A stretch of DNA of 64,000 nucleotides from Ceratodon purpureus (GCA_014871385.1 CM026426.1:28107037-28171036); one strand, 5' to 3'; counted from the first letter of the stretch, positions 36,829-48,591 are shown. Notes: a model not told the origin generated them from the sequence alone. Program-made: numbers and translations.

Positions 36829-39800
36829 CTACTCCTCATGGAATGCCCACCAATCGCGCAAAGCATCTTCACATACTCTCATGGTCTCGCTGGACATCTT
36901 GTATACTGGAGAGCCCTTGGCCCTATGGGAAGCCAATATCATGGGGAATTTGCACGCTCTGACTAGATGTGCATCGACATGCGCCTCCACAGCTTCATTG
37001 CAAAATAAATACGTTTTATCCCCACGTCCGTGCTTCTTGAAGTATTTTGCCCTAATAACTTCATCCCCGGCGGCAAAGACGCCCCCCCATGGACATTCGA
37101 GGGGCTCCTGTATCTCAAACTTAGATCTGGTGCACTGCAAGATGTAGAAATCCACGCCGTCTTCATTCTCCTCTTCTGCAGGTATCATGAAATTATCGCC
37201 AACCTCAACCAGGTCTCCTAAGACCAACGACACGCCATCATGCACCCAATTACCTTCACCGTCCATTTCCTCCATCTGTGCCGCCACTGAAGAAGCGCTC
37301 TCCGGAACCAACCTAGCAACATTCCAGCCCTGCACATGAGATGAGTTCAAGCAATTAGCCCAATCGCCATCAACGCATGATATACAAAAACAGGATAAAG
37401 CACGTGTCGTGAGAAGAGTAGGGTCAGATTCAGAGAAGCCCATGATGGAATAGAGTGATTTAGATCCTGGCAGAGTGTTGCAGCGGATGCTCCTGTCACT
37501 ATGAACGACCTCCTTCTCTCTAATGTGCCAAAATACACGAGAGAGGGGTGGAGCCGTGCTGATCTTTGTCCGCCTGTAGGAACTCTGAACCCGCTCAGTA
37601 TACTTTTCTTGTAGAAAGTCAACAACTTGTGCAGCATTCGCCAATGGCCTCAGAGGATTCTGGATTTGCTCGGCACTCAACGCCCTCTTCACGACCGCCC
37701 CGGCCCCATCCCACTCTCCCTTCCCATGAGCAGTCTCAAAATAGTTCCACCGCATCTTGCATCCCTTAGTGAGCATGGGATATCTAGCCACGAAGTACAT
37801 AGCTGTTGCACATTTGAACTGAGCGCTACAGCCATCACTATACACCCAGTGTTCCTCCGGAATAAATCCTGAGTCCTCTAACCAGTCCCAATGCAAAAGC
37901 AAGCAATGTTGGACATAAGCAGAGTCGTGATCTTTGTCATCCGATATGTAAAAGTGCGTCTGCTTCATTACGGTATCCCCTTCTTTCCACATTGTAATAT
38001 GGACAAGGATGGTTACGGACGTGCTGAAATAGTACAAACTTTGCAATTCATTCTGAATAGCAAAGCTATAATTTTCTGCAAAATCGATATGAGACACAAG
38101 TACTCCCTCCGGGACGTTCTTCATCATTAATTGACATTGCTCATCCTGCCACCTCGCTCGGAAGTTGTGGGTGATGAACGTGGACACTGTTTTCTCCATG
38201 TACGACAAAAACTCTTTCACAGGAGTATCCCTGAAAGCCTCTCTGAGCCGCTTCTTGGGCCTTCCAGTCCTCTTATCAACGCCAACCTCATAGTATTCGA
38301 AACACTTCCACTTCACAAGAAAGGAGTCAGTACTAGACAACTCGAAAGGGCAAAGGGGAAATAAATGGAAGCCACAATCTGGACACTCTCCCATGAGACA
38401 ATCAAGCTTGTGCCACACATCCAGTTCTCCTTTCGGGCACACACAAGATTCCCACATCATTGTAATGCGCTTATAAATTGCCTCGTGTGCATGGCAAGCC
38501 CCTTCAGCCTCACCCTTACATACTTGACATCCACAGTTGCACGTGATCCTTGAATGCAACCCCCTTAGCTGATCTCTGAGATGGCTCAATCCAACCTTCA
38601 TGAAGTCCATTTCTACATGGTATATACAACAGCATGTGTTTCGTTCCTTCAATTTCCGAACCCACCATGGTTTCAATCTCTCGAAGGCTCTCTGGCGCAC
38701 GTTGCACTCTGGATGAGCCTCCATAAAACGCAAAAAGAATGTTGTCTGTCAACCATGGAGACATTTTCCAAAAGTGTTATACTTGTTGTACTAAAAGTAA
38801 TAAACCTAGGTACAATATGTTATGAAATCAAGTACAAGTTATACAACGGATTATATTAAGTACATTATCCTTGGGTTTGTGTTTACATCCAGTACAAGAA
38901 ATACAACGGTACTTCGAACACACTAACCAAATGTACCGAGTATAGACGACTCCTACACTCGATGAGTATGACATATACACAAAGTATATTGGCGTTCATA
39001 CATTTAAGCTTAGCTGTACATCGCCAGTACAGAGGACTTATCACAAATATCACCTACGTACATCGTCAACTACATAAGTACATGTAAAGAAGAACAACAA
39101 GAAGCAGAGTATTTAATATACACAACTGCTTAACCAAGTTATACCACTTTGTATATTAGCAGTACTTGTTGACCACATTAATACATTCGGCCCTACGTTA
39201 GTAAGAAATCAAGTACATAGTGCTCTATGTATTGGTATGATATTGACGACCTTGTACACTATGATTGAAAACGCAGAGAAGGAACAAAATGAATGTACAA
39301 CATGTATGTTCAGTGGAAGGTCTTACCTGTGTCTCGCAGAGGTAGTGCGTAGGATGAGGCTCCACCCACAGATTTCTGCCTACCTTGTGTTTAACAACGT
39401 CCTTTTTGTTTGGCGAAACCTTGGTCTGTCCATTCCACCATATCTCAATCTGGGATTTGACGTAATCTGACAAGCCTCCTCTCTTCTGTCGATTGAGGCG
39501 AAGCCGAGGCACTATCTCTTCAGGACTCAATCCATACACTCTTCTATTCATGGCTATATTGATGCTAGACGTAGAAGTATCCAATACACGTGACAGTGCT
39601 GACACTCCATCGACTCCCAAGCTTACTGCCGCATCTAATAAAACACTCTTTCTTGCTAATCGCTCGTTCGAGTTTGCCACCTTCACCAACTGCAACTCGT
39701 TCTTGAAATTCTCTATGAAACTGTATGTGACCTTCGCCTCTTGAGGCCTAGGATAATACAGCGGTAATAGAGGCCAAAAAGCATTATGCCTCATGACCCT

Positions 39801-40124
39801 CTCGACAGTTTCTCTTCTACTAGAAGGACCGGGACAACTCCTCAACTCTCCAACAATATACTTCACTATTCGCAAAGAGATCCGATTCAACTCCCTCACT
39901 GACATCTGATCAGGTGTGTCATCATGTAAAGGGTTTGAAGCAAGACCTCGTGTTTCCTCCTCTCTCTCTCTCTCACGTGCTCTTTGTAGAGCCTTACGTG
40001 CTCTTGCCGTCTCTCTAGATACGGCTCTCTGCTCTTCCTCCAACCTGTCTGCAGCAGCCCTGGCTGCAGGACCAGGTCGACTAACACCCCCTCGCACTCG
40101 TTGCCTCTTTGCAGTATTCCCCAT
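36829..40124 (-). CDS. Gene C: DDE-like transposase of the nested element
   Basis: Two coding exons, 40124-39327 and 38745-36829, join in phase 0 across a GT-AG intron (donor CAG|GTAAGA, acceptor TTGACAG) and give 904 aa with no interruption. The start is the ATG in MGNTAKRQRVRGG, the first in the exon after a 5' leader intron. The N-terminus is Arg-rich and helical. At the exon join the text reads THYLCETQ then TTFFLRFMEAHPE. Cys/His-rich segments follow at about 330-400 (CNCGCQVCKG, CPDCGFHLFPLCPF). The catalytic core is read as HIDFAENYSF (Asp near 487), VYSDGCSAQFK (Asp near 570) and ETAHGKGEWDG (Glu/Asp near 603-612). This DDE-like layout recurs in uncharacterised proteins of invertebrates and non-seed plants. 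I do not know its superfamily name with certainty. The 4-bp target duplication fits cut-and-paste integration. Confidence 0.72.
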
Positions 40125-40240
40125 AACTGACACCCTCAAATATGAACACATAAAAATGATGAGTACATAGAGGGTGCAAATTATAGCAATGAGCGTAGTA
40201 CAATTTAAATGTGTCTACATGAAAATGTAAAAGAACTTAC

Positions 40241-40626
40241 CAAACTGTAGTCGCCTGTCACCGCCTAAATGCAATGGACTCGCAGCTACTAGTGGGGGAA
40301 CCTATGGAAAATTGTACATCAGATAGAGAAGGCAGGTACTCGTAGCTACTATAGGAATCTACACTAACTGCGGTTGCAAATAGTGCACGCCTCGGGGACT
40401 CTTCAGACACGGTGTTGCATTTGCCTAGATAATAGTCAGGGTTCCCTTGTTTAGAGACAGGGGTTTCAGAAACGTAACAGGAGTCGCTAGTCTCGCTATC
40501 CACTGTGTAGAGAAGGGATTCTATCTCGGTACTAGCGGAGAGCAATCCCAGAGAGAAGCCTTTTGCAGGGAAGTACGAAGTAATTAGTCTCTGGACAAAG
40601 AGGGACTGCTGCCTGGACTTAGACAT
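40241..40626 (-). CDS. Upstream ORF in the gene C leader exon
   Basis: An ATG-led 122-aa frame (MSKSRQQSLFVQRLITSYFP ... ESIAFRR) ends at 40258. The exon then runs to a good donor, TTTG|GTAAGT, at 40241. The next acceptor (ATTTGAG) lies just before the transposase ATG at 40124. So the ORF and the transposase seem to share one transcript, with the ORF in the 5' leader. The protein is Ser/Thr-rich with no known domain. It could be a regulatory upstream ORF, a second cistron, or simply 5' untranslated sequence. Confidence 0.4.
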
Positions 40627-41488
40627 TGTTTAGCGAACAGTTCTGTAAATCGCATATTCTAGCAAGGAAACAAAACAAGAGCCATGAACAAACTGTAGTT
40701 GAATTCCAAGCGACACCGAGTAGACACAGAATACAGCAGAGCACAACGACTAGGGAGAGAAGAAGAGAGAATCCAGGGCGGCGCCGACGTGGAGGCCAAA
40801 GGGTTGCTAGTGGCGGCGGCATCTTAGACTCGGCGCCCCTAGAAAATAGGATCTTGATTATCCGTTACCAGAGAATGTACTCACTGTATGTGGAAACTTA
40901 GTGTACTCATTGCATGTACATACTGCATGTACTCACGGCGTGTACACACTGCACATAATAAATTAATTGCATACCGTGTTGTTTGATAAGAGCCTCGAGT
41001 GTAAATATTTGGATTGGTTGTCATTTCCTTTGAATTGACCAGCCGACGTTGATATTGCGGATAAATATTGATCCTGTGGAGAATATTTATTAGTTTTTAA
41101 GCTTTGCGCTTTATAAATGAATCTTGTGTATTTCACGCCAGCTAACGTGGATAAACATGAAGGCTACCTTAAAATTACTGTTACAGGATGTGAATTTCTA
41201 AACGTCCAATAAGATGTAGAGGAATATATCTTTGTAACAATGTGCATTTGCAGAACAATAAGCAGTGTAGTTGCAGTGACTTAGAGAAATGCGAGATCCT
41301 TCAACTTGATCAGAGTTTACACCTGTTAAAAATGAAAAAAGACCCCTGACAGCTTCTGTGCAGTTGCGACAGGTACCAACCAGGTCTCCTACAACTAATT
41401 AGAACCTCATTTACAAGGGGAGATTTTAGACACATGATACATCTTGCATGTAATCACTGCGGCCGACAACAGGAAATCAACATAACCC
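40627..41488. promoter_or_regulatory. Probable gene C promoter and right subterminal DNA
   Basis: A GC-rich stretch at 40720-40840 (GGCGGCGCCGACGTGG, GGCGGCGGC) lies directly upstream of the leader exon. It is followed by repeated GTACTCAC/GCATGTAC units at 40875-40950. No coding content is called. Confidence 0.4.
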
Positions 41489-41810
41489 TTAACTCATATA
41501 AAAATTCATAAACATTGCAAAGACGCGGTTCCAGATGTCTACATCTTGCGCGAGCTCCCGTTCATGATCCAAGCCAATGCGGATGAGGAGCAGAGTGGTT
41601 AAGACGCTGGCGTTCACCATAGCAACATGATTCTCGAAGGGCTTCTCGAATCCGAACACGTCTGCAAGGAATTGAAAATGCTCCTCCAACTCCCGCTTGT
41701 CCCACCATAGTTCCACCTCGTCCTCTTCAACAGATGTTGTTCTCAGCACGGCCTTCTGTATATCACCAGGGCCGAACAGTTCGTCCATCTCCTCGAATCT
41801 CAAGTCCTGT
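41489..41810 (-). CDS. Short unidentified exon or small gene
   Basis: A minus-strand frame of about 107 codons (DLRFEEMDELFGPGDIQKAV ... VFAMFMNFYMS) follows a plausible splice acceptor, TTTGACAG, at about 41811. It has strongly protein-like composition and no stop until 41489. Upstream exons could lie at 41950-42290 but cannot be fixed. No family recognised. It sits between gene C and the right end of the nested transposon, so it would be a fourth cargo gene. Confidence 0.35.
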
Positions 41811-42910
41811 CAAAGTTCTTCAACTCCACTGTTACATTGACTTCCCACCTGAACAAGTTGAACAACAATATAAGTATCTAGAAATCAAAACGTGGTGATT
41901 AAATATACAAATGCTAATGCCAAATGTGTGGTAGGTTTTTCCAAACCTGAAAAAGACGTACTCGAGCCTCCTCTTCTTCTAATAGTCTGATACAAATTCC
42001 ACCCCTTCAGCTCTCTCATTCTCTCTAAACAAAACCCCTACATTTGTATGAACCTAGAACCTAGTAGAAGATGAAGGTGCTAAGACAAGGGTATGTTGAG
42101 TGATTGAGGGAAGGCACTGGTGCGCATCCACTGCTGTGCATGCGGTTGAAATGCAGAAGAAAGGCAAAGCAGAAGAAAGACGCACACCTGACTAGGTCTC
42201 CACGCTGGAATAGCTGTACTGAAAGTTGCAGGGAGAACACAAGGCAGCCGTTGACGGCGCTTGGCGTCCTGAAATGTAGGATCTAGGGGCAAGAAATTGA
42301 TGGTGGAGATGAGCGATGCTCACCACGAACGGTCAAGATCTACCGGAGTTCTGTACATTATATACTCTGAGTACCTTTTGTACAGATAGAACGCAGTCGC
42401 ATGTATGAAATGAAATGACGGGGAAACTGGTTTTTCATGTATTCTTTGATTAGCCATCTTAGAACAAGCATTGGGCACCCAAAATCCGCGCTCGGATCCA
42501 CAAAAATCTTAATTTTACATACACTTTCCCCCCGCCAACTATACAGTACTAATTATGCAGACCCACCCCAAATGTGTAATCTCGCTTCAAATGTTCTAAC
42601 GGTTTTGAAAAGAACATTCCATTGCCTATCTCTTCCGAGAGAATGGACAAAATCCATGCAATTTCAAATAAATATTTCTGTACTTTTCCTTTTTTTTGTA
42701 CTTGGGACATATGAAGTGAACCCGTCATAAGTACAAAATTAACATGAGCAATTAAGTTTTACAACCCTTTCAACAATGGTAATATGATCTTCGACATCTT
42801 ACCTATTCCTTTCTGAGATCAAAACCTGCAAAAACATTGAGGCTTCATGCTTTTTCAAAGTACAAAGCTAAGGTACTTTGCCATATATTGTACTGTGACT
42901 TAAAAAGTAC
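41811..42910. other. Right subterminal region of the nested transposon
   Basis: No gene is fixed here. GTAC motifs recur at 42350-42390 and crowd the last 90 bases before the inverted repeat (AAAGTAC, GGTACTTT, TTGTACTG, AAAGTACT), mirroring the left end. Confidence 0.5.
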
Positions 42911-42933
42911 TAGGGTCTAGCATACTTACACCC
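42911..42933 (-). repeat. Nested transposon right terminal inverted repeat
   Basis: Exact complement of 28493-28515; ends ACTTACACCC and is followed by AACA, the second copy of the target duplication. Confidence 0.9.
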
Positions 42934-44671
42934 AACAACACATTTTTCATCGGATTTTTTGAGGAAGAGTTAGAACGAGGGGGATTACTAGTTCTGTGTT
43001 TGAAACTAACGATATCTGTATGTTTGACTGGCTGCTGTCCAAAGTCATGAGTGTATCTGCAGAAAATAGGCCTCGAGATGCCTAGGGATCGATTATTGCT
43101 CCGATCTAGGTTCATAAGTTTAATTCAAAGTGCCCACTCGTTTCAATTGTGCCTTGTTAGCTTCAACCACGTACTGAAAGGATTCTGTGTTTAGTCAAGG
43201 AGGCTCTGAACTTTAATGTGCGTCTGCCAGGAAATTTTTGAGAACACCAAATCGAAAGACGTATTTGACACATTTTTATTTTAATTGTAATAGCCAGGAA
43301 ATGTTCATTGCGCATTTCAGAAGATACTTGTGAGTTCTTTGAAGCTAAGAGTAAACGGGTCTGCTCCTCGTTTTTATTTCAAAACCCAACTGCTAATTAC
43401 AAAGCTTGTTGCATCCGTAGCATTTGCGAATGTACAATTATTTGTGGTGACCCTGGTTATACTGTTAAAAATCCATTTACATTTCACCAAAAATACTAAG
43501 TTAAATGCTTCGACTGTAATGTTGCTACAAGAGCAATAGTAATTCTGAAAACTATACTCAGATCAGAGCACTTAATTTTTTTTCCAATTAACACCAAGAG
43601 TTCGTTATTTCTATGTCATTACGAACAAAAGAATTTTGAGATGACGGCAATGTTGAAACACTAGTACATGATTATGTTAATTCTGCAATTTTGATATCAC
43701 TCTGCTGATTTGTTGTACTGGAAATGTGTGGAACGTGCAGGTGGCACCCAAACAGGCGTCATTACGTTTGAAACCACGTAAATGAGAGGCACATTAATGT
43801 TTAAGATGATTGGCCTGGACTAATCATGAGTCATGCAGAAGAGACATAGGGAGGAATCGGAGTGGGCTATGTTGTAGGATCTAAACCGTAGCTTGCAATC
43901 CTCTCTCACTCAGGTGAATGATGCCACGAGATGATGTTGAACGATCGTGGTGTGTCGCAACCTATCTCTAATTGCAGCCTTTCTCTGTTGGGTACCCTAT
44001 GTTGTTAGAGTCATGTATCATTTGAGTACCTATAGTGGGGCTTATATACCCGTTAACGGGAAGGTGATCACCTGGATTCTTCATGAGATAAATTGCGCCA
44101 TAACTCTTTCGTCCTTGCTTTCTCAGTTGATCTTCTCTTAGGCAGCCTTCTCAGTGACGACGCTACATTTTCAGGGGCTGCGTGAGCAAGAGGTGCGCAA
44201 TCTGATGGCTTTGTATGTGAATCTTGTTTTCGTACTTTGTTTCTTATAGTCATCGCTATGTATCAGTTCATTTTGACAATTTTTTCTCTTGAAGTTGTCT
44301 GCTACGATGCTCGAAGTTTCGCGTGTCCTGTGCTCTAGAATAAGTGTGTCGTAGTTCGTCTATAGCTTTGACAGTGTGCACAACGAGCTTTAGTGGAGGT
44401 AGCGAGCATTGTGATTTAGTCCAATTATATGATGCTATTACATGCGCTTCAATTGTTTCGTGCAGCCGTAATTATTTTTGAAGTTTGCTTAGTTTGATTT
44501 ATCAGAGTATACGGCTGTGATCTGATAAACCCTAGAAGTATTGATTCTGGATGGGAATGATGTTTTCTTTCGACCCTTTTTGGATTTCGTGACATGTTGT
44601 TCAGAGGCATCATGAGATTGTTTACAATTGTGCGCTCTTTTTTCTATCTCCCGCAGAATCAGGGTCCCACA
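42934..44671. other. CACTA DNA right of the insert, nothing recognised
   Basis: Continuation of the CACTA element after the nested insertion. Short frames exist but none has family motifs. Confidence 0.5.
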
Positions 44672-46187
44672 ATGGTGCGTTTTGGGATATCGCTGTCTTC
44701 ATCCTCATTGGAGGAAGTGACTTCCGCTTGGAGAGGTACGCGTTGACACATTGTTTTAGTAATGGAAATTGCTTGTTGTATATTGTCAGTTAAATTTCAT
44801 TACAAGTATTCCAGAACGTAGTCTGGAACATGTAGTGGTTTGGTGAAGTATTATTCTTTCTGCTTGACATCGTTTTACAAATTTGGATTGTTTATGAAAA
44901 CTATCTTTTGAAGTTGGAACGATGTGAGGAATAGGTAAAATTGTTTCTTGAGAAAACAGGGTTTAAGTAGACACGTTTTTCAGTATTAAACAACGAACGT
45001 AGAGGTCTTAAGCTGCTGAATCGGATAATCAGAAAGGTTTATATATCCTGTCTTCAAGGAAGATGAGAAACTATGTAGCACATTTAGAGGTGAGTCAAAA
45101 ATAACTTACGTATATTGTCCTCCCCAACAGAAGAAACTGTCACGGATTTGGTTTTAGTATTTTGTTTTTGTGATACCTAATGTTTTCGATGTCTTTCATC
45201 GCAGTGAGGCCGACAGATCACGCAAGATTGGCGGAAATCACTCGAGTTGTTGGTATTTTAAGTAGCCGTCGAACTCCTGCCCCATCACGTCGTCATCCTC
45301 TTTGAAACCATCTAGTTCTTCTCTTCAATTGTCGCTCGGGGACATAGCCCACAGTGCAGGCGTCTGCAGAACCAAGCGGTGCTGGAACAGTGTCCCTTAA
45401 AAGCCCCATCACGGCGCCGTCAGTTGAAGCAAACGCTGGAATAGTCTTTGGGGATCGTTGTGGAGATCGCTACTTTTGCGTACGAGGACCTGAGCTTCAA
45501 ACTCCCATCGAGGCAGTTGAGCTAGACGACAACGCAACATTGGATACGGTGTTTGATTCTACAGGAAATGGTGTGGGAATAGATTCAGGAGACTCGGCCA
45601 GTGATGTTGCTGTACAAGGCAGCTTTCATTCAAATAGTCAGGAGGTGGACTACAACGACAAGGAAGACAACAACATGACAAAGAACAATGTTGCGGTCGT
45701 AGCTGGTGATGACGACACAGACGATGACGAGAAGTATGCAAATCCAAAATGTTACCCAGTCTGTACTTGTGAGAAGAAAAACATGACCCAAGCAGAGGCA
45801 GCAAAAGGCAAGGGAGCATGTGTTTGTTCTGCAAACGATCCACTGCCATCACTAACCTCACTTCTTCGCAAACATCAAGTTGATGTTACATTCACTCCAC
45901 TTCAACGTTGGGAGTATGAAAACGGCTTTCCAGTGGACGGTGTTGAAGATGTGCGACAGTGGGCCCGTGACGTAGGACTTGCAGTAGATAACGATGAACC
46001 AGGGGACCAATCGAAACGGCGTAAACTATCATGTGCCATTAACCCCCCAAAGTATGTTCATCAAGAGCCTGTGAACCTTTTGTTGGAAGATGGAGAAGGT
46101 AGCGGCATTCCAAAATCGCCATCTAGTTCGGAGAATGATGAGGAGAAGAAACAGATCTCTCGGAAGGGCAAAGAAAAGGTGGAGTAA
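44672..46187 (+). CDS. CACTA accessory gene 1, Cys-rich segment
   Basis: A possible three-exon gene (44672-44735, 45205-45252, 45355-46187) whose splice phases agree, giving 314 aa. The last exon is the solid part: a 277-codon open frame with acidic low-complexity stretches (DDDTDDDEKY), a Cys cluster (KCYPVCTCEKKN ... GACVCSAND), a helical stretch (LRKHQVDVTFTPLQRWEYEN) and a Lys-rich end (SRKGKEKVE). No known domain. It is oriented like Tnp2 and lies within the CACTA ends, so it is element cargo or a degenerate regulatory gene. The first two exons are uncertain. Confidence 0.45.
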
Positions 46188-48069
46188 ATCCTAAGAACAA
46201 GGTGGGCACTCTATTTATATTTTTTTTCAGATCTTTAGGACGTTGTCACCATTCGTTTGTATGTAATCCAATGTATCTTCGCATGAAGTTTAATTGATTT
46301 ATTCAGTATCAGGGTAGATGTTATCCGACATTTCAAAATATCAAGGTCACGGAATCTATCTCTGTTCTACATCGATACTTTTCTACTACAATTATTTAAT
46401 GCCGTGAGTGTGATTGGCAGGAAAGACGTAAACAAAATACATGGTTATATCTTTACTACGCAGAAGGATTCACATATTTCAGCACGCGAGAGGTTATACT
46501 TGAAGAGGAAGACGGAATCCGGTTCTGACTGGGATAGATACAAAGTTTTCTTTTTTTTTTCTTTTTTTTTTTCCTTTTTAAACGAGGCTGTTATAAGATT
46601 TCGGAATTTGTGTGAACAAGAAGTGGAGACGTTGATACATTCCTTTCAGTGTAGTGGTTTGCCATGGGAGGTGGTGCTCTGTCAATAATACCCTTGAAGT
46701 AGGCGTATTTGCGCGTCAGAATTTTGTTTGTTTACTGGTGGAAAACTGTACACACTTCTTTTCATCCAGAAGTGTCCGTTCTTTTTTTCTTAGGAAGACT
46801 TATCTCCATTCGGGGTAGACTTTGATGATACTGAGGTTAACTGCTTGCTAGCATGCAGGGCTGAGAAAACTATGATATAACTTGACTCTAAGTGTGTTCA
46901 ACACTCAAATGACGCCCATGTGATTAATGTTTCGACATGTCTGTATGGTTGCATGTAATGCAGATTTGCCATGAAATAGAATGGCTCCGTCAGGGGTTTA
47001 TGAAATTTCGTTTTAAGTAGTTAATAGTTCTTTGCTTGGATTAATGGGTTTGTGTAATGTCAATAGAGTCTTCGTCTTAGACATAGGTTGGTTTGATGTG
47101 TAGGTTAAATGATTTCTAAGTCGCTGAGATGTTTGAATAACAGTAACATAACTCTATGAATCTTCGAGGTAAGACCATGGGATGGAATGTCAATTACATT
47201 TTTAATATCAGTTGGCGTGCATTTGTAGAAACGTGGCCAATGATTGAATTGATCACTATGTAGTAGTAGTTGAAGGTACACTAACTGGTAACTGCAGAAT
47301 CGAACTGTGGCTTCTGTAATGGCAAAAGTGGGGGAGAAGGAAGAAAGAAGCGGAGCATTATCCGAAGGTGAGATCACTACTCTATGTTTGCTTCACTCAC
47401 AGTGGTAGTTTATCTAGAAGTGCATACGTATTAAAGATCCCTTTATGGATTAAAATTCTAGATACAGTGGACCATATGTGCTGAAACCTTGTGGGAAGGC
47501 GAAGTCATGTCCAGTTTTATTTATAACGGATTCAAATTTTGTGAAATGACTTTCTCTACGTCGTGGTCCAGTTCAAATACACTCCGTTATTGGATGCTAA
47601 ACCGACACACTTTTTATGACTGGTTCTACTTGTGTCTGCTGCATTGACATTGGAGGAGTTTTAATAAAGTACGGAGGTCAGTGCGTGCTGAGGCACACTC
47701 ATCATGCGTCAATGCTGCAAGAGAGATTAGGTAAACCAATTTGATTTACTCAATTGATGGCGTGTAGCAGTCTGCGATCCCCTTGTCAAAAGGAATCCCT
47801 CATGGAATTTGTCGTTTCGGAACTTGCTCGTTTCAAAAATTATTTTTTTACTAAACCATTGTTCTGCATGTGGGACAGAACCACCGTTGTTTACCAAATA
47901 GCATTGCACAAAGGAGGTGGAAGACTTGTTGCTGTTGAAGGTAGTCATCATTGGTATCAAGCTTGTCGGCGTACGTGACGTTCTGAAGAAAATGTCGCAG
48001 TACTCTCCATGATGTGAATCAATCGAGAAGATGATCACTTCTGCGGATCGCCGTCAGAAGAAAACGGAA
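46188..48069. other. CACTA intergenic or intronic DNA
   Basis: No solid gene. A short ATG-led exon candidate lies at 47319-47367 (MAKVGEKEERSGALSE, then donor G|GTGAGA) and may belong to the next gene. Its phase does not match the acceptor near 48054, so another exon or a different link would be needed. Confidence 0.35.
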
Positions 48070-48591
48070 ATGGACACAAGAGGACAATCTAGCAAGGACA
48101 AGGAGGAGGATGAGAACGACTTGTTAGCTATAAACCCACGAGGAGGTGGAATGTCCAGCGCGTTTATCATGAAGAGGAAGAGGGAGTTCACGAGTACTAT
48201 CGAAGGCTAGGAGGGAGAGCATAGCAACACAGGAGAAAAGGAAGAGAAGACCTCGGAGGATAGCGTGGTGTCACCAAGGGAATCCGACTTTGATAGGCTT
48301 CTGCGAGAGCACGAGGAGCACCTCCAGAGGGTTGACAATTCACCAGAGATTTGGGACATGCACCTAACTTTTGATGAGTTTTGTATACAGGAAAAAATCG
48401 ACGAAGATGAATTCGGTCCGGATGAGGACATATACTCAATTCGTCGGGACTGTCTTGACCTAGGATTGCCGAAGAAGTACATGGAGAGGGAGTGGAGAAT
48501 GAGAGCTAACCGATTCAAGGAGGTGCAACGGCTGAAGCGACGTAAACAGGAGGAAGCAACGACCACTGCACCTGAGCAATCCGGAGAATAG
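48070..48591 (+). pseudogene. CACTA accessory gene 2, charged protein, one TAG
   Basis: One frame from ATG 48070 (MDTRGQSSKDKEEDEND) to TAG 48589 is broken by a single in-frame TAG at 48208. The second half (108 aa) is highly charged and helical: PRESDFDRLLREHEEHLQRV, then WDMHLTFDEFCIQEK, then YMEREWRMRANRFKEVQRLK. It resembles a DNA-binding or coiled-coil accessory protein but matches no family I know. It may begin in an upstream exon. Confidence 0.4.

Larger units (their letters stand above)
28493..42933. mobile_element. 14.4-kb DNA transposon with SET-domain cargo
   Basis: The ends form a perfect 23-bp inverted repeat: the left begins GGGTGTAAGTATGCTAGACC (28493-28515) and the right is its complement, ending at 42933. 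The tetranucleotide AACA flanks both sides (28489-28492 and 42934-42937). The element sits within the CACTA element and so is younger. It carries gene A (RING-like, plus strand), gene B (SET domain, plus) and gene C (DDE-like transposase, minus); B and C are tail to tail. Both subtermini and all long non-coding gaps are rich in GTAC. A 4-bp duplication is used by Sola among other superfamilies, but I cannot assign the superfamily from sequence alone. The ends, gene A and gene C look whole, so the copy may be recent. Confidence 0.87.
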
